Of a DNA stretch of 64,000 bases, positions 1-10,987 are shown one piece after another; the first letter of the stretch is position 1, and each line of letters opens with the position of its first letter. Source of the stretch: Corbicula japonica (taxonomy: Eukaryota; Mollusca; Bivalvia; Venerida; Cyrenidae); contig JAZAYU010000003.1 of assembly GCA_038501625.1 (NCBI GenBank), positions 58,501 to 122,500 of the forward strand, in the 5' to 3' direction. Under the pieces are notes generated by a model. It worked only from the letters and a program-made list of their open reading frames with translations. It was not told the DNA's origin and did not search any database. The position numbers and the translations under genes were made by a program.

Positions 1-1270
1 TAAATGTTTTATACTTTCTATTTTCATACCTTATTTAACATACAATACCACCTAAAAGTACAAAAAGGTTGTTGAGACAATGGTCGTTGTTATTAAGACA
101 AATATACAAAAACAAACCGAATATATATAAGGCTACAAAAAATAGAGAAGCAAAGAATAAAAAGAAATGCAAAATGCTTTCCATTTATGGAATCTCTGGA
201 TAGAGAGAAACCGATCAGGAACACGATTCATGATTATTCTTTCAAGTTGCCAAAACGACAATCGGTCTTTCAGCGAAACAAAAAGGAAAGACACTTTGTC
301 AAGCAAATTTGTTAAAATATTCTTTTCGTGATAATTATCAGCTGTTACTGCTAAAAACAATAATAACAAGAGATCGTTGAAGACGGGCGATCCTCCCCGA
401 ATGGGTACTTTGTCACAAAAAAAGTTATTTATATAACTGTTGAGGTGAATTTTGAAAAAGTGTAGTGCTAAGAAATCAGACAATTTTAAAATCCGAGTTC
501 AAATAAAGAAGTTATGGACTGTACTCGATTTTGCTGCAATGTCACGGCCTATACCAGTATTGCGCGCGACACTTTGTCTTATTTTAGTGATTGATTTTGT
601 GAAATAATTTTAAAATCCGACTTAAAATAAAAATGTTATGGGCGAGACATAATTTTGGTGAAAGGACATGCTGTGACCTTGACCTTCAAGGTAGCGACCT
701 AAATGCAGTATAATGGTGTTTGGGGTTTTTGCGAGCATAATATTTTCGCTATTTTCGCGACCGTCGTGAATGCGCGAAAATAACAAACGCGAACAATTCC
801 CAACTTTAATTTCGCTAAGTGCACTATATTGCAAGCATACACGGTAGGCTAGATTAAAACTGATGTTTCTATTTCTTTATGTTCTGGGTTAATCGATTCT
901 ATCTCATATTGCACAAATTAAATAAACGCTTCGGGCAGAGTAGATAGGTACCGATACAGTTAAATGTTCGGGAGTCGAAAACATTGGTATTGATGACAAG
1001 CGTGGGGATAATTTCATACTTTCAAAATTTGCTGCATATACTATGCATTACAAAAAATGCAGATGAGCATTACTTAATATAAAGTTGTTTAAAAATGCTT
1101 TATATTCGCCCCAGCGGGCTAAAGGTTAATAATTATCGCTTCGTTACGTCTATATTTGCAGTGGTCAAGGTTATTATTCCGTCGATAAAAACATAAACAC
1201 CATTGTTATTAAAACGGATGTCAATTATTTTACGGGCAATTTGGTTTATAGCAGTTTGATAAAATACCAG
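1..1270. other. intergenic, no supported gene
   Basis: AT-rich sequence without a convincing exon. Around 640-720 it carries a TGACCTTGACCTT-type dispersed repeat, shared with about 22080-22270. The segment near 380-440 (CCCCGAATGGGTNNTTTGT) is also shared with about 22025-22065. A long open frame on the - strand overlaps this repeat and was not accepted as a gene. Confidence 0.5.
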
Positions 1271-1967
1271 TTAAGGCATCGCCACACTCCTCCCAATTCT
1301 ATTCATTGATAAAATAAAAATCATCAAATCTCAGTAATGACAAAATGCCATTCAATGAAACTTTGCACAAATGAAGGTTACTAATGTATCTTTATTTTGC
1401 ATACAAAAAGACAACTTAGAAACGTAAAGAAACAAAGCTAGACCTAAAAATTCCTTGAATTCTATTTACATAAATTCACAAAAACTAGGCGATGCAGAAC
1501 ATAACTTTAAATTCCCTCGTGAGCGCAATGATAATGACAAGAAAATGTTGTGTACTTTGTAAAAAACGTTCAACTATTAAAAGAGAAATCAGCGATTGTC
1601 ATCCGTTTACGCGACCAGGAAATTGAAGGTCAAACACACTTTTACTAATATCTCGTAATGTTTACATAAGTAAATCATGAGGACACAATAAATTGTTGTC
1701 AGTATCATATCACTCATGTGGGTATTTAAAATGATGTTTTGTGTTCTTTAGTTTTTGTGAATTTATGTAAATAGAAGTTGAGGGAATTTTTAGATCCTGC
1801 TATTTTTCTTTACTTTTCTAATATGTCTTACCACCTGTAAAATAAAGATACATTAATAACATACACTTGTGCAAAGTTTCATTTAACAGCATTTTGCCGT
1901 TATTGAGATTTTGATAATTTTCTTTTTATCGATGAATAGAATTGGAAGGAGTGTGGAAGGCCCTTAA
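1271..1967. mobile_element. TTAA-flanked foldback element, copy 1
   Basis: An element of about 690 bp bounded by TTAA at 1271-1274 and 1964-1967. Its ends are GGCATCGCCACACTCCTCC and the inverse GGAGTGTGGAAGGCC. The two halves are diverged inverted repeats of each other over nearly the whole length, so a single strand could fold into one long hairpin. There is no coding capacity. Matching copies lie at 35373-36068 (opposite orientation) and 39877-40565. The TTAA target with GGC/GCC ends is what piggyBac-type transposases leave, so it is probably a non-autonomous member; the superfamily is inference. Confidence 0.8.
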
Positions 1968-2039
1968 CTGCACAGCTTTCACATAATAGAAAACACTTCT
2001 TCTTATAATAATTAGTTTTTACCGGTACATTTGCTGGTA

Positions 2040-2400
2040 CCGGGGTAGCTGTCTCGAAAAATTATCGTATCGTAAAGTTGCGACATAGATTACGAGATTG
2101 CAACGATGAAACTAAGTTGTCATTGTTTCATTGTCTGGAAAAGCATCGTAACGTTCTCGTTTCTCAGACTCAACATACGACGTCGTATATGCTAAGATGG
2201 CTCTGTGTAGTTTATAAATAGCTCAGTTTCGCCTTGTCGCATACACTTTTTCGCAACAATTAATACAAACTGAAAATCTTTGAGGGAAACGGCAGATTGA
2301 ATAAAATGGCGGCTAAAATTTACCACGTTATCCTATCGACAGTTTGCCACCAAAGCCATCCACTGTAAAGAACAACATTCATTTACTTCATCAATTTAAA
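2040..2400. repeat. direct repeat copy 1 (TATA/ATGGCGGC block)
   Basis: About 340 bp repeated in the same orientation at about 3165-3515. Shared landmarks are TACGAGATTGCAACGATGAA, CATACGACGTCGTATATGC, a TATAAATAG box and an AAAATGGCGGC motif that resembles a YY1-type promoter site. It may be a duplicated promoter or the end of a repeat. Confidence 0.65.
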
Positions 2401-3164
2401 ACGAGGTAATATTATTATGGCAACACCATGCTAAAATGAAGGTTTACATCCACATTTCCATTGCCGGATTACTGAATTACCAATTAGAATTTTGGGTGGG
2501 TTTATGTACCATATAAAAAAATTACATATCCATTTTCTTTCCATTTGAAAGGTTTAAAGCAAGTTTACATTTTGAAAAGCAAAATTAAGATCGATTACAT
2601 TTCGGGATGCAAGTGAAATAATTAAAATCATACAGGACACAACACATCAAGAACAATGACCATATCACATTTAAAATAAGTTAAGGAATGCCCATCTGAA
2701 TTTTTGAGTTTTATCAATACAAATTACCAATTCTAAAGAATTGTCGTCGGTAATAGTTTACCGTGCTTAAATCATGTAGTTTACAATTTTGTTGATTACG
2801 CAAAGGTCCGCTTATGACCCGCCCCAATTCCAAAAATCCTATTCTTCGCCAACTGAAATCATAATAAATGCGTTCCAAAACATATTTACATTCCGGTCGG
2901 ATTCGTTCATTTCAATTTGTTCGCTCCATTTTTTAATTTGGTAAATATCTCGAAGAATATATTACACCGTTTGCCATTAGTACTAAGTGACACTCGATAG
3001 TTAATTAACAGAAATGTTTGAGCGATTTTAGGATCTAGAATTATGCAAATTAGTAATACAAAACGAAAGTTTAGACCTCGTTTGTGTAAATATTTTCTGT
3101 TCAATGTTCGTTTTTCTAATCTAGCGCTCCAGTTAGGCTACTACCAAGATCGGCTTACTGGCCG

Positions 3165-3515
3165 CTTCCGATCTGGGGTGGATGTCTCGAAAAACTCTCC
3201 TATCGTAAAGTTACGACAAAGATTACGAGATTGCAACGATGAAACTAAGTTGTCGTTGTTTCATTGTCTGGAAGAGCATCGTAACGTTCTCTTTTCTCAG
3301 ACCCAACATACGACGTCGTATATGCTAAGATGGCTCTGTGTAGTTTATAAATAGCTTGGTTTTCGCCTTGTCGCATATTATTTATGCAGTAAAATAATAC
3401 AAACTGAAAATATATAGGGAAAATGGTAGATTCAATAAAATGGCGGCAAATTTTACCACATAATCCTGTAAACAGTTCGACACTAAAACCATCCACTGTA
3501 AAAGAACATACTTTC
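3165..3515. repeat. direct repeat copy 2 (TATA/ATGGCGGC block)
   Basis: Second copy of the block at 2040-2400, with a few percent divergence by eye. It leads straight into the small open frame at 3423-3683. The TATAAATAG and ATGGCGGC motifs are preserved. Confidence 0.65.
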
Positions 3516-3683
3516 ACTTCATCCTCTGCCAGCGGTAGTAATACTCTGACAGAGACTGATCATTGCGGCATTATAGCTTTAGAGCCAGAGAAACTGGAAA
3601 TTAAAAGGGAACGTGTTAAGATAGAAAATAATAAACTCGACATTAAGGTATCGCAAAGATTGCAAATGGCGAAGACAGGCTAA
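3423..3683 (+). pseudogene. fragment of a charged coiled-coil protein, probably transposon-derived
   Basis: An open frame of 86 residues. The N-terminal half is Ser/Thr-rich (a TSSSASGSNT stretch). The C-terminal half, residues about 52-82, is a highly charged heptad-like helix (EKLEIKRERVKIENN and following). Such helices often close Myb/SANT-like proteins encoded by Harbinger-type transposons, but no DNA-binding domain is present here, so the assignment is a guess. The last 11 codons lie in the arm of the inverted repeat 3650-4190. The start is arbitrary; it may be a terminal exon or debris. Confidence 0.3.
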
Positions 3684-4190
3684 AATTTCAAAAAAAATGA
3701 ATTTTTGGGGAAATACTTATTGCCACCTAGATTTTAGTAAATGAATGGATTTAGCTATGGATGCAGTAAATGTTTGCAAGCTCAGTTTAGTCTAATTCAT
3801 GCTCTAATTACCCAGCACATACTAAAACAAAAGAAAACCCATTTGCATGAGAACTCTGAAATTCATGAACAATATACTAAAGCAACTCATACCTGAAATA
3901 AGTATATGCTGGTCTACAATGTTTAGTGCCAATTTGTCAAAATAATGTTAGGGGTTTCAAGAAATTCAAGGAAAACTTACTTCCTACTTTCATTTTCACT
4001 TTCACTTTGAAGTAAGATTACATTGAATTTCTTGAAACCCCTAACATTATTTTGAGCTTGCAAACATTTACAGCATCCATAGCTTACTACATTTCTTTAC
4101 TAAAATCTAGGTGGCAATAAGTATTTCCCCCAAAATTCATTTTTTGAAATTTTAGCCTGTCTTCGCCATTTGCAATGTTTGCGACTTTTT
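3650..4190. repeat. nested inverted repeat
   Basis: Outer arms at about 3650-3785 and 4055-4190 are inverted copies, sharing for example GCCACCTAGATTTTAGTAAA and its complement. Inside, a second pair of arms at about 3940-3968 and 4028-4058 (AATGTTAGGGGTTTCAAGAA and its complement) flanks a (CACTTT)-like spacer. No coding content. Confidence 0.75.
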
Positions 4191-4799
4191 AAACAATAAT
4201 CTTGCTATCCTTGCTGTCGTTGAAGGGCCTTCTATGCGATCTATTTTATAACCAGCTAGCATAGAATGAAGAAAATTGATCCCCCTTTTAACATGAACAT
4301 GTAAGTATGACTTTTTTACCAACTATCGCCAGCTATCACATCTATCCCAATTATACTGTTGACAGCCGGATAAAGTAGCGGCTACATGTCGCGAAGCACA
4401 TTAACGGAAATAACTGCTTTAAAACAGGGTACTATTATCAAGGCATTTTTACACCATGCTTAAATGTTTTGCATCGACATTTTCTATTGCAGTATTACTG
4501 AATAAATCATTTTTACGTTTCGGTTTCTTTCATTATTAACTTATTGTAAAGAAGATGTTAAGATGTTAAGATGTTCTTCATTTAGCACAACAGCTTGCAT
4601 GATCATTTGTTTTCGCGTAAACATATACTTAAAGGTGTACATCTGTATGCATGTTCGTTAAAAATGTTCAATATTCTTCACAATATTTTTAAACGTTTGG
4701 TATAATGTGCGGTCTGTGTGTTATTTCTTTTATAAAGAAGGTCACAAGATGATATAAATAAAACGGTCAACTGAAGTGATAAAGTGTTATATTAACAGT

Positions 4800-5340
4800 T
4801 GCATTAATGATTAGTTGTGTTTGTGTCGCCTGCGATAGAAGGTAGACACATAGGGATTCTATTGTTCGATGGCGTCGTCGGCGGCCCCGGCGTCCTGTAG
4901 AACCATAACTTTAATAAGAAAACTAATGTTGCCTATGACTTTGAAAGTACTTGTCTTTTAAACTTAATACTTGAAATGTGTCACATGCATAAACAAAGTC
5001 ATCTGTGACATTAAGAATTATAACTCCTGTTTCACTATTTTGAACTAATCCCCTTCAAATGACTTTAATATGGAATCTACAATTGCCTGTAACATTGAAG
5101 TACTTAGCCTATAATAGTATTAACTTAATATTTGGAATATATCATCATCGTAACTTTGTGAAGATATTTATGGGGTCGATATTTTTACCGTTACTTTGCG
5201 AGAGTGATACGATGTTGCGTAAATTACGAAATCTTCGAGACAATGAGAAAAATCACTACGATGGTCTTACGACAGAGATACGAACGTCGTAAGAGATACG
5301 AGACCTTCGAGACAATCACCCCAGAGATTGTCAATTTCAT
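4800..5340. repeat. dispersed repeat with GGCGTCGTCGGCGG core
   Basis: Contains GATGGCGTCGTCGGCGGC and, downstream, stretches rich in CGAGA/CTTCGAGACAAT motifs repeated in both orientations (5215-5320). Repeats of this kind are common in bivalve genomes. A short open frame across it is not considered a gene. Confidence 0.4.
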
Positions 5341-6313
5341 GATTTAAAGCACTATAAAACCCCTTCTTTTATAAAAGCCAAACCTTTGGTTTTCGTGTTA
5401 AATCTGCAGTTTTGTTGACAACGCAAGGTGATGTGAGCAAATTATTTGCTTAACTTATTTTTTTTTTGTAAACAGGTCAATGTTTTATCTTTTTTTTTCC
5501 AAAAGATATAACTGAAAAACAAAGAAAAAAGTATTTAACATGAATACAGTCAAAATCAGAGAAAATCCTGTCCCGTGATTATAAAACTTTTTGTATGCTC
5601 AAACTTAAAATGTCCATAACCTTTTTAGCTTTCATAAATAAAAAATAATAATCTGTTCTAATAACAGTTGTTATTGATATCACACGTGGCATATTTTCAG
5701 TAATATATTTAATTTGATATAAGGAAAGGAAATGAAGCCATCAACTTTTCATGCTCAAATTGAGTTGAGCATGAAAAAAAGAGTTATAATCACGTGGCCT
5801 GTTCTTCCTTTTTTATCAGTTTGTTGGAAAATCTGTCGTAGACTTTAATGCTCCTTTTCTAGCAAATATCTAACTTTATTTTCAATTCGTCTCTATTAAA
5901 ATAAGTTGATCATTTCAGAAGAAATACATTGTATCTGCTAAGAATCACAATAGTCTCTACATTCTTGATCCGAAATAATTTCAAATTACTATATAAATTT
6001 ATATTTCTAGTACAAATTTCAATTGAAAAGGTTTTCGAATGTAATACATAGCTAAATTAAATTTAAGTTATTTTTTCTTAGAGAATTAAAGATACAGAAT
6101 TTTATTTTCTTATATTGATTTATTTCTCCGTATTCTTTTAAAATTTGATAAATATGGAACCAAAACCACAGGTCGCAACTTCCAGTTGTCATTTCTTCTG
6201 AAATGAAATGAAGTCAGTTCAGTACAAGAGACAAATTGAAAACAAAACAACATTTTGTGTATAAAAAAGAAACAAATAAAAAATTATCCTAAAAACTAGC
6301 AAAATTATACTTC
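5341..6313. other. no supported gene; candidate alternative 3' end of the - strand Ig gene
   Basis: AT-rich. Near 6194 the - strand has CATTTCATTTCAG, a good splice acceptor, which could receive the strong donor at 6317. If used, the junction itself forms TGA and the tail still ends. A perfect small hairpin with 10-bp arms (TCATGCTCAA / TTGAGCATGA) lies near 5749-5774. Confidence 0.4.
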
Positions 6314-6396
6314 TTACCACAACATACTAATAACACGTATTACAATAATTAAAACAATATAGAACAGCTTGTGTTGAAGTCCCTTTGCTGAGGCCG
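6314..6396 (-). CDS. exon 3 of short-tailed Ig receptor: stalk, TM, stop
   Basis: Acceptor TTTTCCAG at 6397-6398; reads in phase 1 from exon 2. It encodes the hydrophobic segment with a central-to-distal Arg and ends TGG TAA at 6316-6314. The alternative donor GT at 6317-6316 would give a different 3' end. Confidence 0.65.
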
Positions 6397-9300
6397 CTGG
6401 AAAATATAAAAAAAAGACAATTATAAAACATTTTAAAATTCAAAATGATATTATATAACAACCTCTTACGACAGATTAAAGTTCTTTAAAGTTACATGTA
6501 GTTAAGTGCCTTCAGTATAAAGGACTCGAATTTGTACACACGGCGCTTTTTTAAATGTGTGAAAAAGGGTGTATTGAAACTTTTTGATTTGTGAAAAATA
6601 ATCTCACTGAACATTAGTGTAGTGTTGAATCAGTATATGTTTTCACAAACATTCGACATGAACTTAAACCTTCTTACAGTTACGCCAACACAATAGTTGC
6701 TCATTATAACATAACAGATACACATATATAATGAGTCTATATATTGATTACTGAACATTACATCTATATCATTTGATATGGTATTGAAAAAGCCAGGGAT
6801 AATGAAGATATGTCGTTTACTGATGTCCTGTCATGATATAAAACAAAATGAAATTGCTAATTTCACTGCTTATAATTTGGACATAGTCTAAGTCAGACCT
6901 CTATGCGTTGTATGTAATCATGTTGATTCTATGAGCCATATTTCTATTTTAAGATCATCAAAAGCAAGGTAAGAAATCAGGCTAAGTCCACATAAAGTTC
7001 GGCTCAGAGAGCTTAACCCAGTCTCAAATAAATATATGGAATTTCTCCTTTAAGAAGAACATGATTCGGTGACCAAACAGTTCTAAACACAAACAACTGT
7101 ACAACAAGACTAGGTAGAATAGATGCAAAGGGAACTTTGAATGCCATCGAACATGGCAAATATGAAAATATTGCAGGCTTGGTTTAATTGATTCTATTGA
7201 TGAGCCGAGGAAAAGTTAAAACAGATATAAGTTATGTTAAAAAAAGGGTGAAATATGCATATCAGGAATGGCCACATCTAGCTGACAGAGCTAAACTGTA
7301 GAGATAAGAGAATTGTTTTAAAATCATCCTTTTTGAAACAGATAAATTTCTTGATACTATAGTTTGTCCCAGCTCATTTGTGACCCTCGAAAAGAGGCGA
7401 TTTCTTTCTTATAACGCAAAAAATCTAAAAAGTAATACCTGTTTTGTGAAATACAAAAAAAAACTCCTATGTTGCAAAATCCTGGATTTTTCTTTAAAAC
7501 TTATATCAAGCTTACAATCGCAAAATTTAAATTTCCTATGGCATGTTGCCATTGTTTACAGTATTGATCTCCATTTTGTGAGGTAACGCGTGACGTCATC
7601 GCGATTGAAACAGAGCGGGGAAATTCTCAAACGTTATTTTGACTGTCAAAATGTTCATGACATCCGGACTGACGAACAAGACAAAATACCTTATTTATTT
7701 TAAATTCCAATCTGATTTCGATGTTTTGATTTAATTTCTCAATCACTCTTGCAAAACACAATACAATCAGTTATATCGTATGATAATTACAGACATACGA
7801 GTTTTTATATGATGATATTATTATCATAAGCGGTATGTTTTTAATAATTATACATTTTTGTTAGCGAGCAAGGACTGTTTGACGTTCTCTACGACGATGA
7901 ATATTTCTTTTTTGAATAATGGTATAAAAATGCCTTAAGGAAAATATTTACTTAGTGCGTACACCCTAAGCCCTATTAAAATAAGTAAATGTCCCGATTT
8001 TCCGTCCAAACAAGTAAAATGATAAACTGTTAGAATAAGGCTGTTACGAAAATTGAAAACGGCGGATGGGGTTCCACCAACACATCTTTTTCGCCTGCAA
8101 AAAAAATGGAAAATGTCAAAGATCCTTCGCCACCGTATAATTATTTCCTTCTGCCTATAAATTTGCGGTAAACTTTACGTCTGATTATGTTGTGTACACA
8201 TGTTAATTTTTATTAGTACATTTGTTTACGAGTGCCAAAGTGAAAATATTACGCAAGTGAACTGACCGAAGAGTGTTACGTTCTCTCCATATCTGCATTG
8301 CAATAAAGTTTACTATCTCGTGAAAAGATACAAGCAAACACACTTCTGTTACACTGAAATCCTCATCACAAAAAAAACCAAAATCTGCGAATTTTCAATA
8401 GACATTTCATTCACAAACATCATTTTCGCATATTGCATGTTTTTTTATCTTTAATAATTCAAAGAAATATCCGTAAAGCTTATGCGATATTCAAGAGGTC
8501 GTGATGGTTTGCTCGAAATGCACGCAGTAGGTTTGCCTCTTACATCATAAACATAATTATGACGTACAATCAAACGTTAACAATACGTCAGACGTGTGTC
8601 ATGAAAATTTGTACGATTTGCACGAAATGCACGCTTTTTGCGCGCAGCAGTTTTCATCGTGGGTGATAAAATCTTTCTGTCCGTTTTAGTCTTAGAAAGA
8701 TTCGCATGAATGACGCGCTACTTGCGAGCAGGTCTATGAATTACTCCATCACAGATAGAAAGTGTAGTTATCAACATTCGATTGTTTAACCAATATCACA
8801 TTAATTGTACACAATGTTTAGAAAATAAACATTTTTAATTTAGAACTGCATTAAAACAAAATCAGTTATCAATAAATAAATATAATGTACGATGTTTTAC
8901 ACGAGATTTCACCGGCGATGACCAGTAGATAAATGTAGTTGTTGTTTTACTAGTTGTAGAGGTAGGGAATAGCGGTTTACGCGTCGGACGGACACGGAGT
9001 TATGGAATATACCCAACGATATCTTAGGTGAGTGAAAAGTCGCGGACACGGACGCGGGCACGCATTGCGGAACTATGGAATACCGGCCTTATGCGCTCGT
9101 GGACGTAGAGAAAGGTTTGCATGCACCAAAAATGCAACGGCGTCTCTGCGTGCTCCCATATCCGTACGGAGGCGGTACTCGTACGGATCCATGAATTTGA
9201 CCCAAGTTTTTGCACGTAGACAGCGCGCACTTGCAAATACGGTGGGTTGTGACCGGGGCTTAAGCGATAAGTGTAACATTCTATAAAAGTTGATGACGTT

Positions 9301-10987
9301 ATGTCTCAGATATGAAATAATAGTTCTGGATAATTTCAGTTTCAGTTCTTTTACTGTAAATGCTGAAAAAATAAAGCAATTCAATTTAAAATCCACTTTA
9401 ACTAGCGCAGTTGGTTAACTTAGTGAAAACGTCATGTTTGACATGTCCCCCGGTCTTTATTTGTATTCATGACGTCACGCGCCTTTTCGTACCTCGACAT
9501 TTTTACGTTAGAGCGGATGGGAAAACTTATAAAAATGTGAATATAAGAGGAAATAGGTCAATGATCAAAAAAGTGAAAAACGGTCTGAAGATATTTATGT
9601 AATGGTAATATTTACGTATTATTTTCATGTTTGCTTGCTTTAAATGTAAAAATACCGAAGGTCACAAACTCAGTGGGACAGACTATAGTCACCCAATGAT
9701 ACTATTTATTGAAGATCTCATAACAGTTTGGTGAATATAGCTCAAACGAGCGTAGAGTAATGCACGGTCACAAAGTTCGTTTTACAGAGTATCTAACTTT
9801 GGTGCGGATTTGTATGAACACGTCTGAATATACAATACCGAAATTGATAATCTCGTATAATGTCTCAACACGTAAATGTACAGATCAAGATCTGTTATTG
9901 GGGGAAGCTCAAACTATTCTTCATTTATTGTCAAGAAAACGAATACCTTTGACCTCGAACATAGTTACTTAAAATTTAATTCATGCAAAGTATCGACAAA
10001 ATACACTCATATCTTCAAGTGTGAAACGATTGAAAAATTAATACATTTTAAAGTTAATACCTATGTACGCACAGACGAAAGTAAACATTTGTGTCCTATT
10101 CCTAGAAAAAAATTAATAAAAGATCGTAATAGTATAATTATCTAAATGCTACAATGACACAATTATGTAGGCATAGGGTAAAATCTATGAACAATATAAT
10201 CTCGTGTAGATCGTTTTTCACTTACCATTCAGAGTGACTGTGATTGTGTAACGAAGAGGAGATGATCCGTCATTGCACACGATTTCTATTTTATTATAAT
10301 TCATTAGCATGTTACTGATCTTCCATGTAAAAATACCATTGTCAGTGTCATGCTGGAAGAAGAAAGACTCTGGTTTGTTGTCAAAGGTTTTACATACCGA
10401 CCCCACGCAATGAAAAACTCTTGACGAATTGAACAGAAATAAATTAAACCCAGTGTAAGGATAATTAGAGCATATAAATTTCGCAGATGACTTCTCTCGA
10501 AATGTCCACTGTCCATCTATGCTGTTCTCTGCTTTAAAGGTTGTCAGGGAATTAACTGTAAAGAAAGTAGAAAAATTGCCAGCATCATATAGAATAGAAA
10601 CATCTGATATCGAATAGTTATATCCTTTTAGAACATTTCTTACTGCAAAACAATCGACATGATTAATACTACGACAAGTAAATAAATAAAACTAAATAAA
10701 ATGCAAAGACTAAATCCATTTATGAAACGGTTAACACTTTTGTTGGAATTATGCATGCAACGTAATAAATTTAATATATTTAATCCCGCTTGGTGTATAA
10801 GAAGCATATGTCGTATGCTAAATGTGCTGTTGTAATGATAAGGAATGAAGTTTACATGTAACACTTCGAAAAGACCATTTTGACATGAGGAGGGTAAAAT
10901 GAAATTTATTAATTATTTGCTTTACATACCAGGAACAGATAACATAAATCCAAGAAGAAAAATCAACAGAGGAAATGATTGTAGCAT
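6314..10987 (-). CDS. short-tailed single-Ig membrane receptor (signal peptide, V-like Ig domain, TM with Arg)
   Basis: Three exons give a 185-residue protein: 10987-10930, 10642-10226 and 6396-6314. All junctions are phase 1 with GT-AG signals (GTATGT, TTTTGCAG, GTAAGT, TTTTCCAG). Exon 1 is a classic signal peptide (MLQSFPLLIFLLGFMLSVP). Exon 2 (139 codons) is one Ig-like domain with several N-glycosylation sites. Exon 3 is a short stalk (SAKGLQHK) and a 17-residue hydrophobic segment, LFYIVLIIVIRVISMLW, followed directly by TAA. The Arg inside the membrane segment and the near-absent tail recall activating immune receptors that use partner chains. A strong donor overlaps the stop (TG|GTAAGA), so a spliced tail cannot be excluded. 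The large second intron hosts the element at 7356-9689. Function is inferred. Confidence 0.7.
7130..7295. repeat. dispersed retroelement-tail fragments
   Basis: 7130-7200 (AATATTGCAGGCTTGGTTTAA) resembles 26330-26600 and 36790-36970. 7247-7290 (GAAATATGCATATCAGGAAT) resembles the 3' end of the retroelement inserted at 16970-18443. These are probably debris of retroelement ends. Confidence 0.45.
7356..9689. mobile_element. TIR element of about 2.3 kb, non-coding
   Basis: Bounded by inverted 30-bp ends: ACTATAGTTTGTCCCAG..TTTGTGACC at 7356-7385 and its complement at 9660-9689, with a few mismatches. Subterminal GCGTGACGTCAT motifs near 7587 and 9470 are also inverted. No transposase is seen. 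It sits in intron 2 of the - strand Ig gene and contains the GC-rich repeat at 8985-9262. Superfamily not assigned. Confidence 0.7.
8985..9262. repeat. GC-rich CGTACGG dispersed repeat, copy 1
   Basis: Much more GC-rich than its surroundings, with reiterated CGTACGG, CACGGAC and GCGTGCTCC motifs, ending GTTGTGACCGGGGCTT. A second copy is at 50925-51242. Short open frames across it in several frames arise from base composition and are not genes. Confidence 0.65.
9690..10225. other. intron of the - strand Ig gene; no other gene seen
   Basis: Short + strand open frames here lack coding character. Confidence 0.4.
10226..10642 (-). CDS. exon 2 of short-tailed Ig receptor: variable-like Ig domain
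   Basis: 417 nt, phase 1 at both ends, as expected for a single-domain Ig exon. Key positions are FICSN (first core Cys), a CVGSVCKTF extra-cysteine segment, the FTWKI strand and IEIVCND (second core Cys). The C-S/T-N, ICK/VCK-x-F/Y and I/L-x-C-x-D pattern matches domain 1 of the 37-48 kb receptor. Confidence 0.75.
10930..10987 (-). CDS. exon 1 of short-tailed Ig receptor: signal peptide
   Basis: 58 nt from ATG to GTATGT. It encodes 19 residues with a strongly hydrophobic core, LLIFLLGFML, typical of a cleavable signal peptide. Confidence 0.75.

Noticed and set aside
133..483. 116-codon - strand open frame
   Set aside because: Overlaps a dispersed repeat shared with about 22 kb, has no domain, splice context or start context; long frames are expected by chance in 64 kb.
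9024..9396. Overlapping open frames on both strands
   Set aside because: Caused by the GC-rich CGTACGG repeat; a second copy at 50.9 kb does not preserve any frame.
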